Part shown: piece after piece, positions 7,749 to 17,645 of the stretch
Layout of the letters: the number at the start of each line of letters is the position of its first letter
How positions within the stretch are numbered: position 1 is the stretch's first letter
NCBI GenBank assembly: GCA_964229355.1
Contig: CAXRDE010000022.1
Span: 62,001-126,000 of the forward strand
DNA length: 64,000 nucleotides
Direction: 5' to 3'
Source of the DNA: CAXRDE01 sp964229355
Lineage (GTDB): Bacteria > Cyanobacteriota > Sericytochromatia > UBA7694
Made by a program: the position numbers and the translations under genes
Notes under the pieces: generated by a model
The model's input: the letters and a program-made list of their open reading frames with translations, nothing else
Told to the model about the DNA's origin: nothing
The model's database searches: none

Positions 7749-10700
7749 ATGAAGAAAAAAGTGTTAAAAACGCAAAGCCAGCGTGGTTTTTCGTTGGTAG
7801 AGGTGATCGCTGCCTCCGTGATTTTGGCCACAGCCGTTGCGGGTGCCGGCAGTTTTCAAAGTGCGATGCTTCAGAAAACAACGCGCAACAATGATAAAAC
7901 CTTTGCTAGTGAAAAAGCCTTACAAATGTACGATGAAATGCGTTCTTTTGTTCAATCTAACCAGGAGTCTTTTATCACCAGCTTAGACAATTTTAGTGAT
8001 GGTAATGGTTACGATTGGGTTCTAACGACCACTTCTGGTGATATCCAAAACCCAGCTGATCCTTTAAGTGGGAATGAACAGTTACAGGGTAAATGGCGTT
8101 TTATAAGACAAATCCAAGTAGATCCCGTGTTGAATGATGATTATGCGCGGCAAGTGCGTGTCAAAGTGTGGCGAGCTGATCTCAATGACCATACTAAACC
8201 TACGGGACAACCCTTAGCTGCTATTTCAGGCGTTTTGAAAACCAACGTGGATCAATATCCTCCTACGCAAGTTTATGACGTTTTTATGTTTACGGCGGAA
8301 AACGCACCTGCGTGGTGGGTTGATATTGCGGCATTACGTCCCACCTTCGAGCGTTTGCTTGATGATTTAGAGTTTCGTAATCCCGGACTACGTTATCGTC
8401 GTCATTATGTATCTCGTTTGGGCTTTGGCCGGGATCCTCTTTACCTGCCCTATATGAATAGCTCTGCTAATGCAAATGCGCAAGATATTCCCTGGACTTA
8501 TTTTTATCCTGGTAGAATTCAACGTACAAATGCAGGTCTTCCCATTGAAGAGAGCTACGTAGAAAGTTATATGCACGGCCGTCGTCGGAATGATGATGCG
8601 TCTGAGTTTACCCATGCGAACAGAGCCCTCAATGGTGAAGATGCTAAGTATCGTCATTATGCGATGGCAGATCAGTTTAATCATGTGAAGCGCTATCCAG
8701 AAAATGCTGCCATGTTAAGAAGATTGCGTTATTTTGATCCCGAAACTGATATTGATCTTGTGAGTTATCTTGAGGAAATGAACAGTAGTCCAGACACTTA
8801 CCGTAATTCGCTAATTATCAATTTACATGGTGAATTGATTCCCTTTCCTCCAATTCGGAACTATTCTGATCCGGCGAAAGCACCTGACCGTCCTAATCCA
8901 ACCCCTGCAGATGATGATCCAGAATTGTTAAATTTGCGTGTGGTGACCCATCCCGAACGTATTCGCTATGATAACGATGAAACAAATGTTAATTTGCGGG
9001 TGCATGCGTTTCAAAAAGTCCCTTATGGTGAAGAGCGTTTGCCTGGTGATGACTTAAATGCCAATACAGAAGCTGACGCAAATAACACGGCCAATAGTGA
9101 GTTTATGGTGAACCCAGCCCAGCATGTTGAAGCCATTAGTGTGTTTATTCCCACTGATGGTCAGGGGCGCCACCCGGTTAACCCGGATGTGGATGGGTTT
9201 TTAGATCACCCAGAAAGCACGATTGATGATGCAGATCTAGCAAACTTTCGACCCAGTAAAATCATTGGAAGCCATCGCCGTCCTTATGTACGTAAGGATT
9301 TTATTGGAGGAAATTACCTCGGCGTATTTAGTGGTAGTTCAGCTTCTCTGAGTACCATTAACTTGCAGCAGCGTCGTCTCAATTATCGAAAGGTCACCGA
9401 TCACGATGCTGTGGGAATGCCTCGCACTGTGGAGATTGCCCGAGATCCTCGTCTACCTTCCGATATTAGTTTGACCCGTGGTGGCGTTGCTGAATCCGTC
9501 AATCTTGATCAGGTAGTAGCGGGTAACGCAGATACTCTAACCTTTGCTCTCGAAGACTTTATGTTTCTTTCTACGCAAAACTTACCAGGCGCCCTGACCA
9601 ATGGCGGTGTTTCTACGGAAGTGATTCGCACGCTTAACGATTTGGTAGATCAGGTCATTGTTCTGGATCCCGATATTGTGGACCCCCGTAACGGTCAAGA
9701 TCCTGTTCATGTAGGTTTGAAATTGGAGCTGCGTGTTAAGAGTTTCCGGATAGTAGGCCCTGCCGCACAACGACGCGTAGAGCTTACGTTCTATAATGGC
9801 AACTCTGATGCCTATGATGTTCAGCAGGACCGCTGGCAAACCCAAATCACTGAATATGAAACCAATTATAGTTCAGGTCTTCATTATAACTACGGCCGCA
9901 GTAGCACCGTCGTGCCGGCCCTGCCCACAAATAATGTGAATCAACTTCAAAATCAATTGCTGGCTGAAATACCGACGGTGTTACCTACACCTTCAACTCC
10001 TGCAAATATACCTGTTTATGACACTGGTACGAATACTCTTGCTGTGGGTACTCGCGTGGTCATGAAAAGGGACTTTGAAATGACTGCCTCTCCTACCGTA
10101 TTTGAGCAAACAGTAGATGGTGTTCATATGACGCTTTTTGATACCCCAACTCGTCATATGCGTAAAGAAGGAGACAACGTCTTTCCTGTATGGAACGACG
10201 CAGGCAATAGCGAGTACCGTGGACGTTACAGCGGCTTATTCCACAACCGAGGCAATGATAATACCAATGCTCATCAAAACGGTGATACCCGTCGTATGAA
10301 CCGTGAAGAATATGTTCCTGCACCGGTCAATACGATGGGAACAAATACTTTAAGCGATGATTTCGCTTATGACCTCACCACCACAGACTCTAATAACAGT
10401 GCTGCAAATGCGCTTGCAAAGAACACGGCCCGCTGGGTGATCAATGTTAACTTAAACGCCTTAAATGCAGGGACAGGCAATGCCTTTGCAAATGAAATGA
10501 CTACGGTAGAGACCCGTATTGCTACTTTGGATCGTTCAGACAGTGCTCTCATGGGGGGTACAGATGAGCAGCGTCTATCATGGGTGTTAGAACAAGGGGA
10601 AAGCGAGGATGGAGATGTCTATGAGCCAAACCGTAGTAGCGGTTCTAATGAAAACAGAACCGTAATGCGTGACAGCATTTATAATGTCTCTCGTACTTTT

Positions 10701-12503
10701 TTCTGGACCGGCTCGCCAGCAACCAATTACGATGAAGCTCTTGAGCAGGCTGAAGTTCCCTATGTAGAGCGTCGTCAGTATTTAGGAGATCCTCGCTACT
10801 TTCCTTATGCAGACTTAAAGGCCATTCATACCTACAACCGTCAGTTTTATCGTGATAGCGGTGGTGCCAGTGGTTTTGCGGGTCTTTCTGAAACATCGAT
10901 GGGTGGCTATAATGGCTATGATCGTCACACAGGGGGGCCCAGTTGGGGCGACAGCAGCGTTGCCATCGATGCAAACTGGTATTTTCAATTGTATACCAAC
11001 GGTATTATGCGTTCGAACTCTGTTTATAACAGTGTGACCGGTTATAGTAACTACTACTATGCCATTGGGGGAGAGATGGGTTCTGACGGCAACAGTGCAA
11101 ATTTTGATATGCGTCGCCAGCCCTGGAGTGAAAGTAACGAGGGTAGTGGTAATGCCTCAAACACCAGTACAAGTTGGGGCAATGAAATCATTGGTGATGT
11201 AAGAATTCCAATGTCTACCGACAACACCACCGCAGGTAATAGCGATAACAAGTGGTATGCTAACCCTTTTATGGGTGAACTTTTTCCTGACGAAGATTAT
11301 GCGTTTTGGTATGATAATGGTAACCTGCCTAACCTCTCGTATAACGGGGCTTCCCATAATTTTGCAAGCCTGGGGTTAGAGGCTGAGACAAGTACAATGG
11401 GTTCAGGTGGAAGTAGTATTAACCACCGCTTCTACCGGGCACGCTATAGTGACAATCCCCTACGCCTTTCTAATCGCAAGCTGAGATTTGCTAACACTGG
11501 ATCCGGTAGCTTTATGAATGGCAGTAACAATCCCACCGGCGGAAATATAAATAGAGGCTTTAACCATGAGTCTGCAGGGACATGGGGAAATCTTACCAGT
11601 GATGCAGGAGATGCAGGTCGTCGTCTGGCAGACGCTTTTAACTTGGCATTGCCCAGCCGGTCTCAATCCGATCGTCCGTTTGTTTTGTCCTCAAACAACT
11701 CGTCAGGAGGTTATAATTCTCCTGAAATGCAAGCCTTACGTAACCGCTTATCTTTCATCGATTCAGTGACAGGCAATACCAGCGGCACCCCTGCAGATAA
11801 CAACACCTTTTACCGGCATGAAACCAACAGTACTCGTGTTGCCAGTGCCGTAGTTCAACTGTCCAGAGACGGAGATCCTGAAATGAAAGGCTTTGTACTT
11901 ATGAATGGTTTTGCTCGCGCTCAGGTGGGGGGTGATCAAACCATTGCTCGCTTGTCTCAGGCGGGCTCTATGCAGGCCTATATGGATGCCGGAGACACTT
12001 CAATTCCAGGGGATGCTCCTGGACGTACAGTGCAAATTCCTCGTGTAGAAATCACAGCTCCTAAATCATCAATTATTACCTCTAATAATGCCACCGTCAA
12101 ATTTGACGTGTCGTGGTTGCGTTGGGATGGCACAAGCTATTCACCTGCTTATCCTGAAGATTGGTACGATGAAACGCCCCTGGTATTTAACGCTAAATAT
12201 TTTGATGCCAAGCAAATAAATCCTATTACCAATAAGCCGGGCGTTTGGGTTTATGTAAACACTACTCAAAAAGCGAACGAATACATGGACTCTGATGACT
12301 TGAGTTATTATAACCCTAACCGCGAATTGTTCCCTGCGACATCGCCAGAATCAATGAGTGAAGGTACGATAGAAAAATCCTTTAATTGGGATGTTACTAG
12401 TTTGGAAGATGGAAACTATAAGTTGAGGGTGGAGTGTTATCGAGATGAATTTGAGAGAACGGGCTACACGTATCATGATGTCTACATCACCATTAAACGC
12501 TGA
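7749..12503 (+). CDS. Giant type IV prepilin-like protein (1584 residues)
   Basis: The N-terminus is a textbook class III prepilin: a short basic leader MKKKVLKTQSQRG, a processing site G/F, Glu at mature position 5 (FSLVE) and a hydrophobic helix of about 20 residues. Known PilV-type pilins are usually 120-250 residues; here about 1500 residues follow. The body is rich in Asn, Asp, Ser, Tyr and Arg, has few cysteines and no domain I can name. It ends in a region with alternating strands (VKFDVSWLRW, then FNWDVTSLEDGNYKLRVECY) that looks like an Ig or fibronectin-type fold. The protein should be inserted in the inner membrane and, if assembled, sit at a pilus tip as a large adhesin. The reading frame is intact throughout. 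Confidence 0.8.
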   Translation: MKKKVLKTQSQRGFSLVEVIAASVILATAVAGAGSFQSAMLQKTTRNNDKTFASEKALQMYDEMRSFVQSNQESFITSLDNFSDGNGYDWVLTTTSGDIQNPADPLSGNEQLQGKWRFIRQIQVDPVLNDDYARQVRVKVWRADLNDHTKPTGQPLAAISGVLKTNVDQYPPTQVYDVFMFTAENAPAWWVDIAALRPTFERLLDDLEFRNPGLRYRRHYVSRLGFGRDPLYLPYMNSSANANAQDIPWTYFYPGRIQRTNAGLPIEESYVESYMHGRRRNDDASEFTHANRALNGEDAKYRHYAMADQFNHVKRYPENAAMLRRLRYFDPETDIDLVSYLEEMNSSPDTYRNSLIINLHGELIPFPPIRNYSDPAKAPDRPNPTPADDDPELLNLRVVTHPERIRYDNDETNVNLRVHAFQKVPYGEERLPGDDLNANTEADANNTANSEFMVNPAQHVEAISVFIPTDGQGRHPVNPDVDGFLDHPESTIDDADLANFRPSKIIGSHRRPYVRKDFIGGNYLGVFSGSSASLSTINLQQRRLNYRKVTDHDAVGMPRTVEIARDPRLPSDISLTRGGVAESVNLDQVVAGNADTLTFALEDFMFLSTQNLPGALTNGGVSTEVIRTLNDLVDQVIVLDPDIVDPRNGQDPVHVGLKLELRVKSFRIVGPAAQRRVELTFYNGNSDAYDVQQDRWQTQITEYETNYSSGLHYNYGRSSTVVPALPTNNVNQLQNQLLAEIPTVLPTPSTPANIPVYDTGTNTLAVGTRVVMKRDFEMTASPTVFEQTVDGVHMTLFDTPTRHMRKEGDNVFPVWNDAGNSEYRGRYSGLFHNRGNDNTNAHQNGDTRRMNREEYVPAPVNTMGTNTLSDDFAYDLTTTDSNNSAANALAKNTARWVINVNLNALNAGTGNAFANEMTTVETRIATLDRSDSALMGGTDEQRLSWVLEQGESEDGDVYEPNRSSGSNENRTVMRDSIYNVSRTFFWTGSPATNYDEALEQAEVPYVERRQYLGDPRYFPYADLKAIHTYNRQFYRDSGGASGFAGLSETSMGGYNGYDRHTGGPSWGDSSVAIDANWYFQLYTNGIMRSNSVYNSVTGYSNYYYAIGGEMGSDGNSANFDMRRQPWSESNEGSGNASNTSTSWGNEIIGDVRIPMSTDNTTAGNSDNKWYANPFMGELFPDEDYAFWYDNGNLPNLSYNGASHNFASLGLEAETSTMGSGGSSINHRFYRARYSDNPLRLSNRKLRFANTGSGSFMNGSNNPTGGNINRGFNHESAGTWGNLTSDAGDAGRRLADAFNLALPSRSQSDRPFVLSSNNSSGGYNSPEMQALRNRLSFIDSVTGNTSGTPADNNTFYRHETNSTRVASAVVQLSRDGDPEMKGFVLMNGFARAQVGGDQTIARLSQAGSMQAYMDAGDTSIPGDAPGRTVQIPRVEITAPKSSIITSNNATVKFDVSWLRWDGTSYSPAYPEDWYDETPLVFNAKYFDAKQINPITNKPGVWVYVNTTQKANEYMDSDDLSYYNPNRELFPATSPESMSEGTIEKSFNWDVTSLEDGNYKLRVECYRDEFERTGYTYHDVYITIKR

Positions 12504-13662
12504 GCGGGATGCGTGTCGACGATCCAATCAGGGTTTCAGCCTTGTCGAAGCCCTGATTGCTATCACCATTACCCTTACCATTTTATCCTTAGTTATGTCT
12601 TTTGCCTTTCAGTCTTGGCGTAACCAAAGCTTTGTGGCTACCCAAAGTCAGCTTAAGCAACATGCGGAATCCGGTTTATTTAAAATTTCAAATAAATTAG
12701 CAGAAGCTAAAATTTTATTTGAAGAAGATACGGAAGGTACGGCTTATCGTAACAAAATTGCTTTTGCTGCAGGTCAGCCCACTCCTGTTGCAAATACATA
12801 TCTGCCTACCATCCGTGGGAGCGGAAGTGTTTATCAAGAGCGTAACTGTGAAGCCGATGCTCAGCAGTTTTTTTGGGCTCCTAGTGTAGGAAATTCTCTT
12901 TTTTTTACAACTTTAGAGGGAATTTTTGATATGGAGGTAAGCAATGTAAGCCTCTCTGCTACCGCATTGCCTCAGGTTTTAGATCTGTACCGCTTCAAGT
13001 ATTATTACTTGTCTGATAATTATAGCCCTCCGGGTGGACAACCCATCAATATCTCACGGAACATTTTGTCTCCTCGGCCTGCACTACAAATTATGGACTG
13101 GACGAGTGCACTCTATGTAGATTACGATCAACTGAAAAGCTTTTTTGATCTTCCCGGCGTCACTTCATCGGATAAATCTGCCGTTATCTCTAAGTTATCA
13201 GAAGCCAATGTTGTGGCTGTATGGAAAAAGGGTGAAGCTAATCCTAATCAGGCTTTTTTTAATTTAAATGCAGCCTTGTCTTCTAAAGCAGGGAGTTATA
13301 GAATACAAAATGCACAGATTACCAAGCTTATGCCCTGGACAAACTCTTCTTCCACGATTTATAGCGTCGCCTATAATCGTGATGTTGTAGAGGGATCACC
13401 CACTTTTTTCAAAATTAAGTCTCAGGTACCCATGTTTTTTGACAATGAGCCTCCCGAGGATTGTGGAACAATTAACCCTGCTCCTGAGCCCCCTGTGAAC
13501 AGCCGCCCTGATACAGATTACCCTTTGGGTTTTGAAGTGGCGATTGTCGGTCCAAACAGCGGTCGTACCGTACATATGCATTTGACCCTGGTGGGACAGA
13601 CTAATCACCCCCAAATAGCTGAACACGTTCATAGTCTTTCCGCTTACGCGCGGGATCTTTAA
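12445..13662 (+). CDS. PilW/PulJ-like minor pilin
   Basis: This 405-residue protein carries the prepilin motif SNQGFSLVEALIAITITLT: cleavage after Gly, Glu at mature position 5, then a hydrophobic helix and Gln/Lys/Ser residues. Length and position after a PilV-like gene fit PilW. The ATG at 12445 is preceded by GGAG ten bases upstream and gives a 30-residue leader; the ATG at 12475 gives a more usual 20-residue leader. Both lie inside the 3' end of the giant pilin gene, so translation is coupled. The rest of the protein has no motif I recognise. With the two genes upstream it forms the X-V-W type set that primes pilus assembly in known systems. Confidence 0.78.
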   Translation: MNLRERATRIMMSTSPLNAERDACRRSNQGFSLVEALIAITITLTILSLVMSFAFQSWRNQSFVATQSQLKQHAESGLFKISNKLAEAKILFEEDTEGTAYRNKIAFAAGQPTPVANTYLPTIRGSGSVYQERNCEADAQQFFWAPSVGNSLFFTTLEGIFDMEVSNVSLSATALPQVLDLYRFKYYYLSDNYSPPGGQPINISRNILSPRPALQIMDWTSALYVDYDQLKSFFDLPGVTSSDKSAVISKLSEANVVAVWKKGEANPNQAFFNLNAALSSKAGSYRIQNAQITKLMPWTNSSSTIYSVAYNRDVVEGSPTFFKIKSQVPMFFDNEPPEDCGTINPAPEPPVNSRPDTDYPLGFEVAIVGPNSGRTVHMHLTLVGQTNHPQIAEHVHSLSAYARDL

Positions 13663-13686
13663 TCCCTTGACAATATCCTGTATGAT
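13658..13686 (+). promoter_or_regulatory. Possible promoter of the radical SAM genes
   Basis: TATGAT at 13681-13686 matches five of six -10 positions. The hexamer 17 bases upstream, TTTAAT at 13658-13663, is a poor -35 box. A good TTGACA at 13667-13672 lies nearby, but no convincing -10 sits at the right distance from it. One of the two probably serves the gene starting at 13720. Confidence 0.35.
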
Positions 13687-13719
13687 GCGTTGAGATAAGA
13701 GAAACCCGGAGGCAATGCC

Positions 13720-15645
13720 ATGCGCTTAGGTATGATGTATCTCAAAGGCAAAGATTACGATGACTATGGGGTGATTGCCCCACTGTCTTTTGGCTATTTG
13801 GCCTCTTATCTGAGCGAATATCTTCACTTTGACGATGTGATTCTTGAAGTGGACAACCGTGAGGGTTTGTTAAGACAATCCCCTGATATCATTGGTTTGT
13901 CTTCTTTTACCGAAACCTTTGAAGACGCCACCCGTCACGCCCGCCACATCAAAAAAATGGATCGCCGTGTACCGATTATTTTGGGGGGCGAACACATTTC
14001 CTCAGCCCCCCTGACCCTGCCCCATGAAATCGATATCGGGGTTGTGGGCGAGGGTGAGCAAACCCTTTTGGAATTGGTGCAGCTCTACGAGCGCAATGAG
14101 GCCACCCCTGACAATTTACGCAATGTTAAAGGCATTGTGTTTTGGGACAAAGGCGAACGGGTGGTGACCTTGCCACGGCCCTGGATTGAGGACATGGATA
14201 CCATTCCCATGCCCAACCGAGAGCTGTTACTTAAAGATACCCGCTGGCAACAGCCTATTTTTACGGCGCGGGGCTGTCCGTACAAGTGTACGTTTTGCGC
14301 ATCGACGCATTTCTGGCAGAAGACCCGCTATCACTCGGTAAAGCGCGTGGTTGATGAAATTGAATATATTGCCCGTGAGTTTCCGAAGCAAACCATGATC
14401 CCCATTAACGACGATTTATTCCCTTTGAACAAACAGCGTATGCGAGCCATTGTCGATGAGATCCGTAAGCGTGGGTTACACAAAAAAGTGGGTTTTTCGT
14501 TGAACGCCAGGGCCAGTATCTTTGATGAAGAAGTGGCCCGTATGATTGTGGAGATGAATGGACAGGTGGTTTGTTTTGGTTTGGAGTCGGCCAGTGACAA
14601 AATTCTCACCGCTCTGAAAGGAAAAACCAGTGCCCATGACAATTTGCGGGCTCTGGAACTCTGTGAACAGTACAGCTTGCCGGTGGTGAGCAATATGATG
14701 GTGGGAACACCCGAAGAAACCGTCGAGGATTTAGCCAAATCCTGGTGGTTTGTACAAAAGAATCAGCATCGCTTTGCCCGTCCAGCCATTGCTTACTCAA
14801 CCCCCTTTCCCGGTACAGGATTTTGGGAAGAAGCCAAAGCACAAAAGCTGGTGGATGAAAATTTTGAACGCTGGAACATGCTGGACTTAGACTACCGCCC
14901 AGGTCAGTCTTTGTACATGAATAAGTTTATTCCAGAGCAAGATTTTGAGCCGCTTTACCGGAGCTTTTTAGGCTTTCAGGCGCCGCTTAAAGCCAGTTAC
15001 CAAAATATTTATACCTGGGTCAATAAACGCAAATACTTTGAAAACCTGTATCAACAGATTTTAGACACTTACGCACCCACAGGTAATATTTTAGAACTCA
15101 GCTTTGAAGCCCATTCTCTTTCTGATATTTCAGAGCAAGGGGTCATGAAAGCTTACGTGGATTACGGTGTTGCAAACCTGGATGGCCTTGAGGCGGGGTC
15201 CTATGACTGGATTATTGTCTGCCATGCCCTTGAAAAACTGAAAGATCCCCAGGGCCTTCTTGAGCATTTGACCACATTACTCAAGCCCTCAGGCCAGTTG
15301 TTGGTGGTTTGCTACAATGCCCAACACCCTTATTTTATTCAGCAATTGCTGAAAGGGCGTTTAATGTCTTCTCCTTTGGGCGTACACCACCATTATGCGT
15401 TAAAGTATTTTAGCGAGAAGGGTTTGAAGCTTGCTCTGGAAGCTGCGGGTTGGCAGCATTTACAGACTGAGTCCGTGGTGTCAGGAACCGGCGTTCATGA
15501 CGATACACAACAGGCCCTGGATGTGCTTGCACAACACGTAGAGGCCCATTGGTCAACGGATGTAAGCTTACTCTTACATGCCCAGCTTATGCCCATAGCC
15601 GAGATGGAAAACACCTCAAGAGCCCTTTCAGAGCATATGGTATAG
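13720..15645 (+). CDS. B12-binding radical SAM protein with C-terminal methyltransferase-like domain
   Basis: This 641-residue cytoplasmic protein has three parts. Residues ~1-140 are a cobalamin-binding-like domain (PDIIGLSSFTETFEDATRHA, then LGGEHIS, then VVGEGEQTLLEL). Residues ~170-390 are a radical SAM core with C186-x3-C190-x2-C193 for the [4Fe-4S] cluster. Residues ~440-600 resemble a class I methyltransferase (YDWIIVCHALEKLKDPQGLL, then LLKPSGQLLVVCYN), but the usual glycine-rich SAM loop is weak (ILELSFEA). GGAGG lies seven bases before the start. B12 radical SAM enzymes often methylate unreactive carbons or remodel lipids and cofactors. The substrate cannot be read from sequence. 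Confidence 0.85.
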   Translation: MRLGMMYLKGKDYDDYGVIAPLSFGYLASYLSEYLHFDDVILEVDNREGLLRQSPDIIGLSSFTETFEDATRHARHIKKMDRRVPIILGGEHISSAPLTLPHEIDIGVVGEGEQTLLELVQLYERNEATPDNLRNVKGIVFWDKGERVVTLPRPWIEDMDTIPMPNRELLLKDTRWQQPIFTARGCPYKCTFCASTHFWQKTRYHSVKRVVDEIEYIAREFPKQTMIPINDDLFPLNKQRMRAIVDEIRKRGLHKKVGFSLNARASIFDEEVARMIVEMNGQVVCFGLESASDKILTALKGKTSAHDNLRALELCEQYSLPVVSNMMVGTPEETVEDLAKSWWFVQKNQHRFARPAIAYSTPFPGTGFWEEAKAQKLVDENFERWNMLDLDYRPGQSLYMNKFIPEQDFEPLYRSFLGFQAPLKASYQNIYTWVNKRKYFENLYQQILDTYAPTGNILELSFEAHSLSDISEQGVMKAYVDYGVANLDGLEAGSYDWIIVCHALEKLKDPQGLLEHLTTLLKPSGQLLVVCYNAQHPYFIQQLLKGRLMSSPLGVHHHYALKYFSEKGLKLALEAAGWQHLQTESVVSGTGVHDDTQQALDVLAQHVEAHWSTDVSLLLHAQLMPIAEMENTSRALSEHMV

Positions 15646-15679
15646 TGATTCTGCTGCCATTTACGCTCGGAGGTTTGGC

Positions 15680-17644
15680 TTGAAACTTGGCTTACTCCCC
15701 CTGTTCATTCCTGAGCAAGCGCTTCAAAATCCTGAGGCGCTTGTGTTTAGTCGGCTGTCATTTTTTTCAGCGATTTTACTCTCTGAGCTGAAAGCTTTTT
15801 TGGGGCACAAATTGCCCGATGTGCACTGTCAAACCCTGCTCACTTTGCCTGAGGTTTTGAAGTACCAGCCCGATGTGGTTTTGATCTTAAGCAATAGCTG
15901 TGATTTTGCCGGTGTGGCAGACTGGGCGGATAACTTAAAAGCGGCTTTGATGTGTCCAGTGTGGCTGGCAGGCTCTCATATTTCTCACTTACCTCAGAGT
16001 TTGCCTGATACGGTCGACCTCGGGATTTTAGGCGAGCTAGAGTTGCCCGTTTTGCAATTGTTAACCCTGGCGTTCCAGGCCGGTGGTGCCCACGCCTTAA
16101 CGCCACAAATGTATCGCAAGGTGCCTGGGGTGATTTACCAACAGCAGGGCCGTATGTATTCAGGCGCACCGGCACAAGAACTTCCTGAGTTGCGGGCTTT
16201 TCCGACACCCGACCTGAGCGCCTTTCAGGTGCTGCCCGCTTATTTTTCAGCGGCGTTGCGCACGGCGCGCGTGAACGATTCTATCTTTGCGCAAATGGCT
16301 TTTCCACTGACCCGTAAACCCCGTTTGTACAGTGTGGATTATATATGCGATAGTATGGTAAACATTGTGCACCATTACCAGCGTTATTTATCCCAATGCC
16401 GCTTATCTCCCCAGGTGTTTCGTCAGGTATGTTCTGTTTTTATTACGGATTACCAGTTTGTCTTACAGCAAAAGCGCCTGGCCCTCATCGTAGAGAAAAT
16501 GAGAGCCCTTTACTTACATCACGTGTGTTTTTTGACGGTGCATATGCCTGTAAGGGCTGTGACCGAAGAAACCCTTTTGCTGTTGAAGTCCGTGAATTTG
16601 CAAAAAGTGATTTTAAGCTTTGGTCCCTTTGAACACCAGGAGCCGCTGCTGCCCCCTTGCACAGCGGCTGACTTAGATCGCGCTTTGGCCTTGCTTAAGC
16701 GTTTTCGTGTGGGGGTCATTGGGCATTTTTTTGTGAATCCAGAAGCGAAAACCTCTCGTCAGCAAATCTTTTCTACCTATGTGTATTTAAAGGCCAATAG
16801 CTTTCTTTTTGAGTCCCTTTCGCATACGGTATTGGGTGCAACACCGGGTCTTTCGCTGTGGGAGGCGACTGCTGCTCAGCGAAAACAGCGTTACAGTCAT
16901 TGGCAGCAATATCCCTGGGCGAGTTTATCCTGGGAGAAACTCAGTCCAGCTTTGCCTTTGGCCCATAAGCATCTGGATAAATCCTTTTTTCAGTCGGTAG
17001 AGAAAGCACTCAATATGCTGCCTACCAAACCTTTTGTTCCCCCTTCTCACCAGGAAGTCATCTTGCAAAATCAGGCGGAGCTGGTTAAGGCTTTTGCTGA
17101 AACCTATTTGTTTCCAGAGGCCCGTATTTTAGAGCTTGTGGTGGATGATACCCTGGCCCTTAAGCCTTTTTTAAAGGATTACCATGAAATCCATCAAATG
17201 CACGTCAAGCATGGCCAGTTGCATGGCTCGCTGCCTCAGCCCGTCGATGTGTTGGTCCTGGTGGCAAGTGTTCAGAGCTTAAGGGATCCCGAAAAGGCCC
17301 TTAAGCATGCCTTAATGGGCTTAAAACCGGGTGGCGTCATTTACTTATCTGTGTTAAATCCGATGTTTATTGGCTTTATTGCCCAGGTTTTAAAGTGGCC
17401 CGCCCGTCAAAGTCTCACGGGTTATCAGGTGCTCAAGTGGTTTACAGATACTACCTTAATTAACCTGTTGCTGGGACTAGGGCTTGAGTTAATCCACTTT
17501 AAGCACGTGCCTGCAAGCAATATTGAGCAGTGGCGACCTACCGTCGAAAAGCTGGCAAAGCAGTTCGAACAATTTGGAATGCAACGCATTTCACAGTATG
17601 CTTTGTATGTGCAAGAAATAAATGTATTAGCAAGGAAACCTTAG
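15680..17644 (+). CDS. Degenerate B12-binding radical SAM paralogue without cluster cysteines
   Basis: This 654-residue protein has the same layout as the gene upstream: a B12-binding-like N-terminus (YQPDVVLILSNSCDF, then AGSHIS, then LGILGELELPVLQLL), a central region in the radical SAM position, and a C-terminal methyltransferase-like part (PVDVLVLVASVQSL, then GLKPGGVIYLSVLN). In the stretch where CxxxCxxC should occur (about residues 195-215) there is no such motif. It is therefore unlikely to bind the catalytic iron-sulfur cluster. The start is a TTG, supported by CGGAGG seven bases upstream and by alignment with the paralogue. The frame is intact, so this looks like a retained pseudo-enzyme, perhaps a partner subunit, rather than a decaying gene. 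Confidence 0.72.
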   Translation: MKLGLLPLFIPEQALQNPEALVFSRLSFFSAILLSELKAFLGHKLPDVHCQTLLTLPEVLKYQPDVVLILSNSCDFAGVADWADNLKAALMCPVWLAGSHISHLPQSLPDTVDLGILGELELPVLQLLTLAFQAGGAHALTPQMYRKVPGVIYQQQGRMYSGAPAQELPELRAFPTPDLSAFQVLPAYFSAALRTARVNDSIFAQMAFPLTRKPRLYSVDYICDSMVNIVHHYQRYLSQCRLSPQVFRQVCSVFITDYQFVLQQKRLALIVEKMRALYLHHVCFLTVHMPVRAVTEETLLLLKSVNLQKVILSFGPFEHQEPLLPPCTAADLDRALALLKRFRVGVIGHFFVNPEAKTSRQQIFSTYVYLKANSFLFESLSHTVLGATPGLSLWEATAAQRKQRYSHWQQYPWASLSWEKLSPALPLAHKHLDKSFFQSVEKALNMLPTKPFVPPSHQEVILQNQAELVKAFAETYLFPEARILELVVDDTLALKPFLKDYHEIHQMHVKHGQLHGSLPQPVDVLVLVASVQSLRDPEKALKHALMGLKPGGVIYLSVLNPMFIGFIAQVLKWPARQSLTGYQVLKWFTDTTLINLLLGLGLELIHFKHVPASNIEQWRPTVEKLAKQFEQFGMQRISQYALYVQEINVLARKP

Positions 17645-17645
17645 G

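Noticed and set aside
13652..13666. GGGAT-CTTTA-ATCCC hairpin at the end of the PilW-like gene
   Set aside because: The stem is only five pairs and no U tract follows, so I do not call it a terminator.
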